A stretch of 9,375 nucleotides of DNA from CAVPGH01 sp046726955 (GTDB taxonomy: Bacteria; Acidobacteriota; Vicinamibacteria; Fen-336): the NCBI GenBank assembly GCA_046726955.1, contig JBKPBQ010000235.1, forward strand, positions 1 to 9,375. The letters run 5' to 3'. Under the pieces are notes generated by a model. It ran no database searches, was not told where the DNA came from, and worked only from the letters and a program-made list of their open reading frames with translations. The translations under genes were made by a program, and so were the position numbers. Below, in pieces: positions 6,685 to 9,375 of this stretch. Positions within the stretch are counted from its first letter, which is position 1, and each line of letters opens with the position of its first letter.

Positions 6685-7647
6685 CTAGATCTCCCCGCGG
6701 ATCGCGTCGCAGACGCGGACGACCTGCGTCATCTCCCGCACGTCGTGGACGCGCACCACGTGGGCGCCCCCGAGCACGGCCGCGGCCACCGCGGCCGCGG
6801 TGCCGAAGAGGCGCTCCCCCACCGGCAGGTCGAGCACCTTGCCGATGAAGCTCTTGCGCGACGGCCCCACGAGGAGGGGTCGGTCGAGGGCGGCGAGCTC
6901 GGGAAGCCGGCGGAGCACCTCGAGGCTGTGCGCGGCCGTCTTGGCGAAGCCGATTCCCGGGTCCACGATCATCCTCTCCCGCGCGATGCCCGCCTTCTCG
7001 CCGCGCTGCAGCGAGTCCTCGAGCTCCGCCGCGACCTCGCGCATCACGTCCGCGTACCGGGGCTCTCGGTGCATGGTCTCGAAGTCTCCCCGCAGATGCA
7101 TCAGCACCGACGGTACCTTTTGCTCCGCCACGAGCCCCGCCATCGCGGGGTCGAAGCGGAGGCCGCTCACGTCGTTGATGAGATCGGCTCCCGCGTCCAG
7201 GGCGGCGCGCGCCACCTCCGCCCGGGTCGTGTCGATCGAGACGACCCCCGCCCCCCGGCGCCGCAGCCCCTCGATCACGGGCACGACGCGCGCACGCTCG
7301 ATGTCCACGGCCACCCGCGAGGCGCCTCCCGGGCGCGTGGACTCCCCGCCCACGTCCACCCAGTCCGCCCCGTCGGCGAAGAGGGCGAGCCCGGCCGCGA
7401 CCGCCGCCTCCGCGTCCGCGAACCGTCCGCCGTCCGAGAAGGAGTCGGGCGTCACGTTGAGCACGCCCATCACGAGCGTACGCCCGCCCAGCTCCACCTC
7501 GGCCCCGCGCAGCGGGATCCGGTACCGCCGGCGCGAGGCCCGCCCTTCGATCGACCTGCTCTCAGCAGGGTGCGGAAAAAGCGGAATTACCTTCTCGCGC
7601 GAGCCGCCGCCGTCTACCGTGTTCGTCTGCGGCGGATCGCGGCGCAA
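6685..7647 (-). CDS. folP: Dihydropteroate synthase (start uncertain, non-ATG)
   Basis: This enzyme condenses 6-hydroxymethyl-7,8-dihydropterin pyrophosphate with p-aminobenzoate to give dihydropteroate (folate synthesis). It is a single TIM barrel whose motifs appear in order. The pterin/pyrophosphate strand is MGVLNVTPDSFSDGG, followed by DVGGESTRPGG, SIDTTRAEVARAALDAG, NDVSG, a VLMH strand, DPGIGFAKT, the PSRKSFIG lysine loop and the RVHDVREM arginine. All key residues are intact. The C-terminus GEI-TAG abuts cdaA. The start is unclear because no ATG exists between the ftsH stop and the first conserved strand. TTG at 7647 (320 aa, used here) has GGAAAAG upstream but lies inside an inverted-repeat structure. 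GTG at 7497 (270 aa) has GGGG upstream and gives a family-typical length. Codon bias looks clearly coding from about 7560 onward, so neither choice fits perfectly. Confidence 0.93.
   Translation of the reverse strand: MRRDPPQTNTVDGGGSREKVIPLFPHPAESRSIEGRASRRRYRIPLRGAEVELGGRTLVMGVLNVTPDSFSDGGRFADAEAAVAAGLALFADGADWVDVGGESTRPGGASRVAVDIERARVVPVIEGLRRRGAGVVSIDTTRAEVARAALDAGADLINDVSGLRFDPAMAGLVAEQKVPSVLMHLRGDFETMHREPRYADVMREVAAELEDSLQRGEKAGIARERMIVDPGIGFAKTAAHSLEVLRRLPELAALDRPLLVGPSRKSFIGKVLDLPVGERLFGTAAAVAAAVLGGAHVVRVHDVREMTQVVRVCDAIRGEI
6691..6696 (-). promoter_or_regulatory. Ribosome binding site for cdaA, inside the folP 3' end
   Basis: On the minus strand GGGGAG lies 6 nt before the GTG of cdaA and is formed by the last Gly-Glu codons of folP. 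It decides the GTG start at 6684, since there is no nearby ATG. Confidence 0.65.
7555..7569 (-). other. Small 6-bp hairpin, alternative partner of the larger inverted repeat
   Basis: CCTGCT-CTC-AGCAGG on the plus strand is a perfect 6-bp stem with a 3-nt loop. Its 7564-7569 arm is also the end of the larger repeat at 7564-7670, so the two pairings exclude each other. No T-tract follows in the folP direction. Confidence 0.45.
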
Positions 7648-7670
7648 GGGACACTTTTCCGCGCCCTGCT
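7564..7670. repeat. 107-bp imperfect palindrome between ftsH and folP
   Basis: The ends AGCAGGGTGCGGAAAA (7564-7579) and TTTTCCGCGCCCTGCT (7655-7670) are inverted repeats matching at 15 of 16 positions. A second, nearly concentric pair, CCGCCGC (7604-7610) and GCGGCGG (7629-7635), lies inside with an 18-nt loop. The element begins directly next to the ftsH stop codon. It includes short A/T-rich runs (AAAAA, AATTA) that stand out from the GC-rich surroundings. It could be an intercistronic RNA structure acting on folP expression, a processing site, or a small interspersed repeat. I see no clear target-site duplication, and only one copy is visible in this window. Confidence 0.6.

Positions 7671-9375
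<1,705 letters not shown>

Overview
The window is gene-dense, very GC-rich bacterial DNA with strong G/C preference at third codon positions. It falls into two convergent blocks that meet near position 3550. The sequence fits a high-GC bacterium of a c-di-AMP-making lineage, for example Methylomirabilota/Rokubacteria-like or deltaproteobacterial-like phyla. That placement is inferred from composition and gene order, because there is no rRNA or other decisive marker.

Right block (3565-9375, minus strand) is a housekeeping operon read ftsH (5' end outside the window) - folP - cdaA - cdaR/ybbR - glmM. The genes are tightly packed. The folP stop directly abuts the cdaA GTG start, cdaA and ybbR are 13 nt apart, and ybbR and glmM overlap by 4 nt (ATGA). 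The products are a membrane AAA+ zinc protease, dihydropteroate synthase (folate), the membrane diadenylate cyclase, its YbbR-domain partner, and phosphoglucosamine mutase (UDP-GlcNAc/peptidoglycan precursors). CdaA, CdaR and GlmM are known elsewhere as a regulatory module tying c-di-AMP to cell-wall precursor supply. The only sizeable gap is ftsH-folP. It holds a 107-bp inverted-repeat structure and no clear ATG start for folP.

Left block (11-3533, plus strand) is a three-gene cassette of little-known proteins, joined by two ATGA start/stop overlaps, so it is probably translated as one coupled unit. Gene 1 is a 295-aa protein I do not recognise. Gene 2 is a 278-aa protein with a nucleoside 2-deoxyribosyltransferase-like fold signature and a very basic C-terminus. 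Gene 3 is a 601-aa protein whose C-terminal third looks like a TIM-barrel half, with a loose resemblance to (5-formylfuran-3-yl)methyl phosphate synthase (MfnB). This cassette is the best candidate for an undescribed system. Its biochemical role cannot be deduced from sequence alone.

The two blocks converge over a 31-nt gap. A perfect 10-bp inverted repeat overlaps both stop codons there and could serve as a bidirectional transcription end. No tRNA, rRNA, CRISPR array, insertion sequence or transposase gene was seen.
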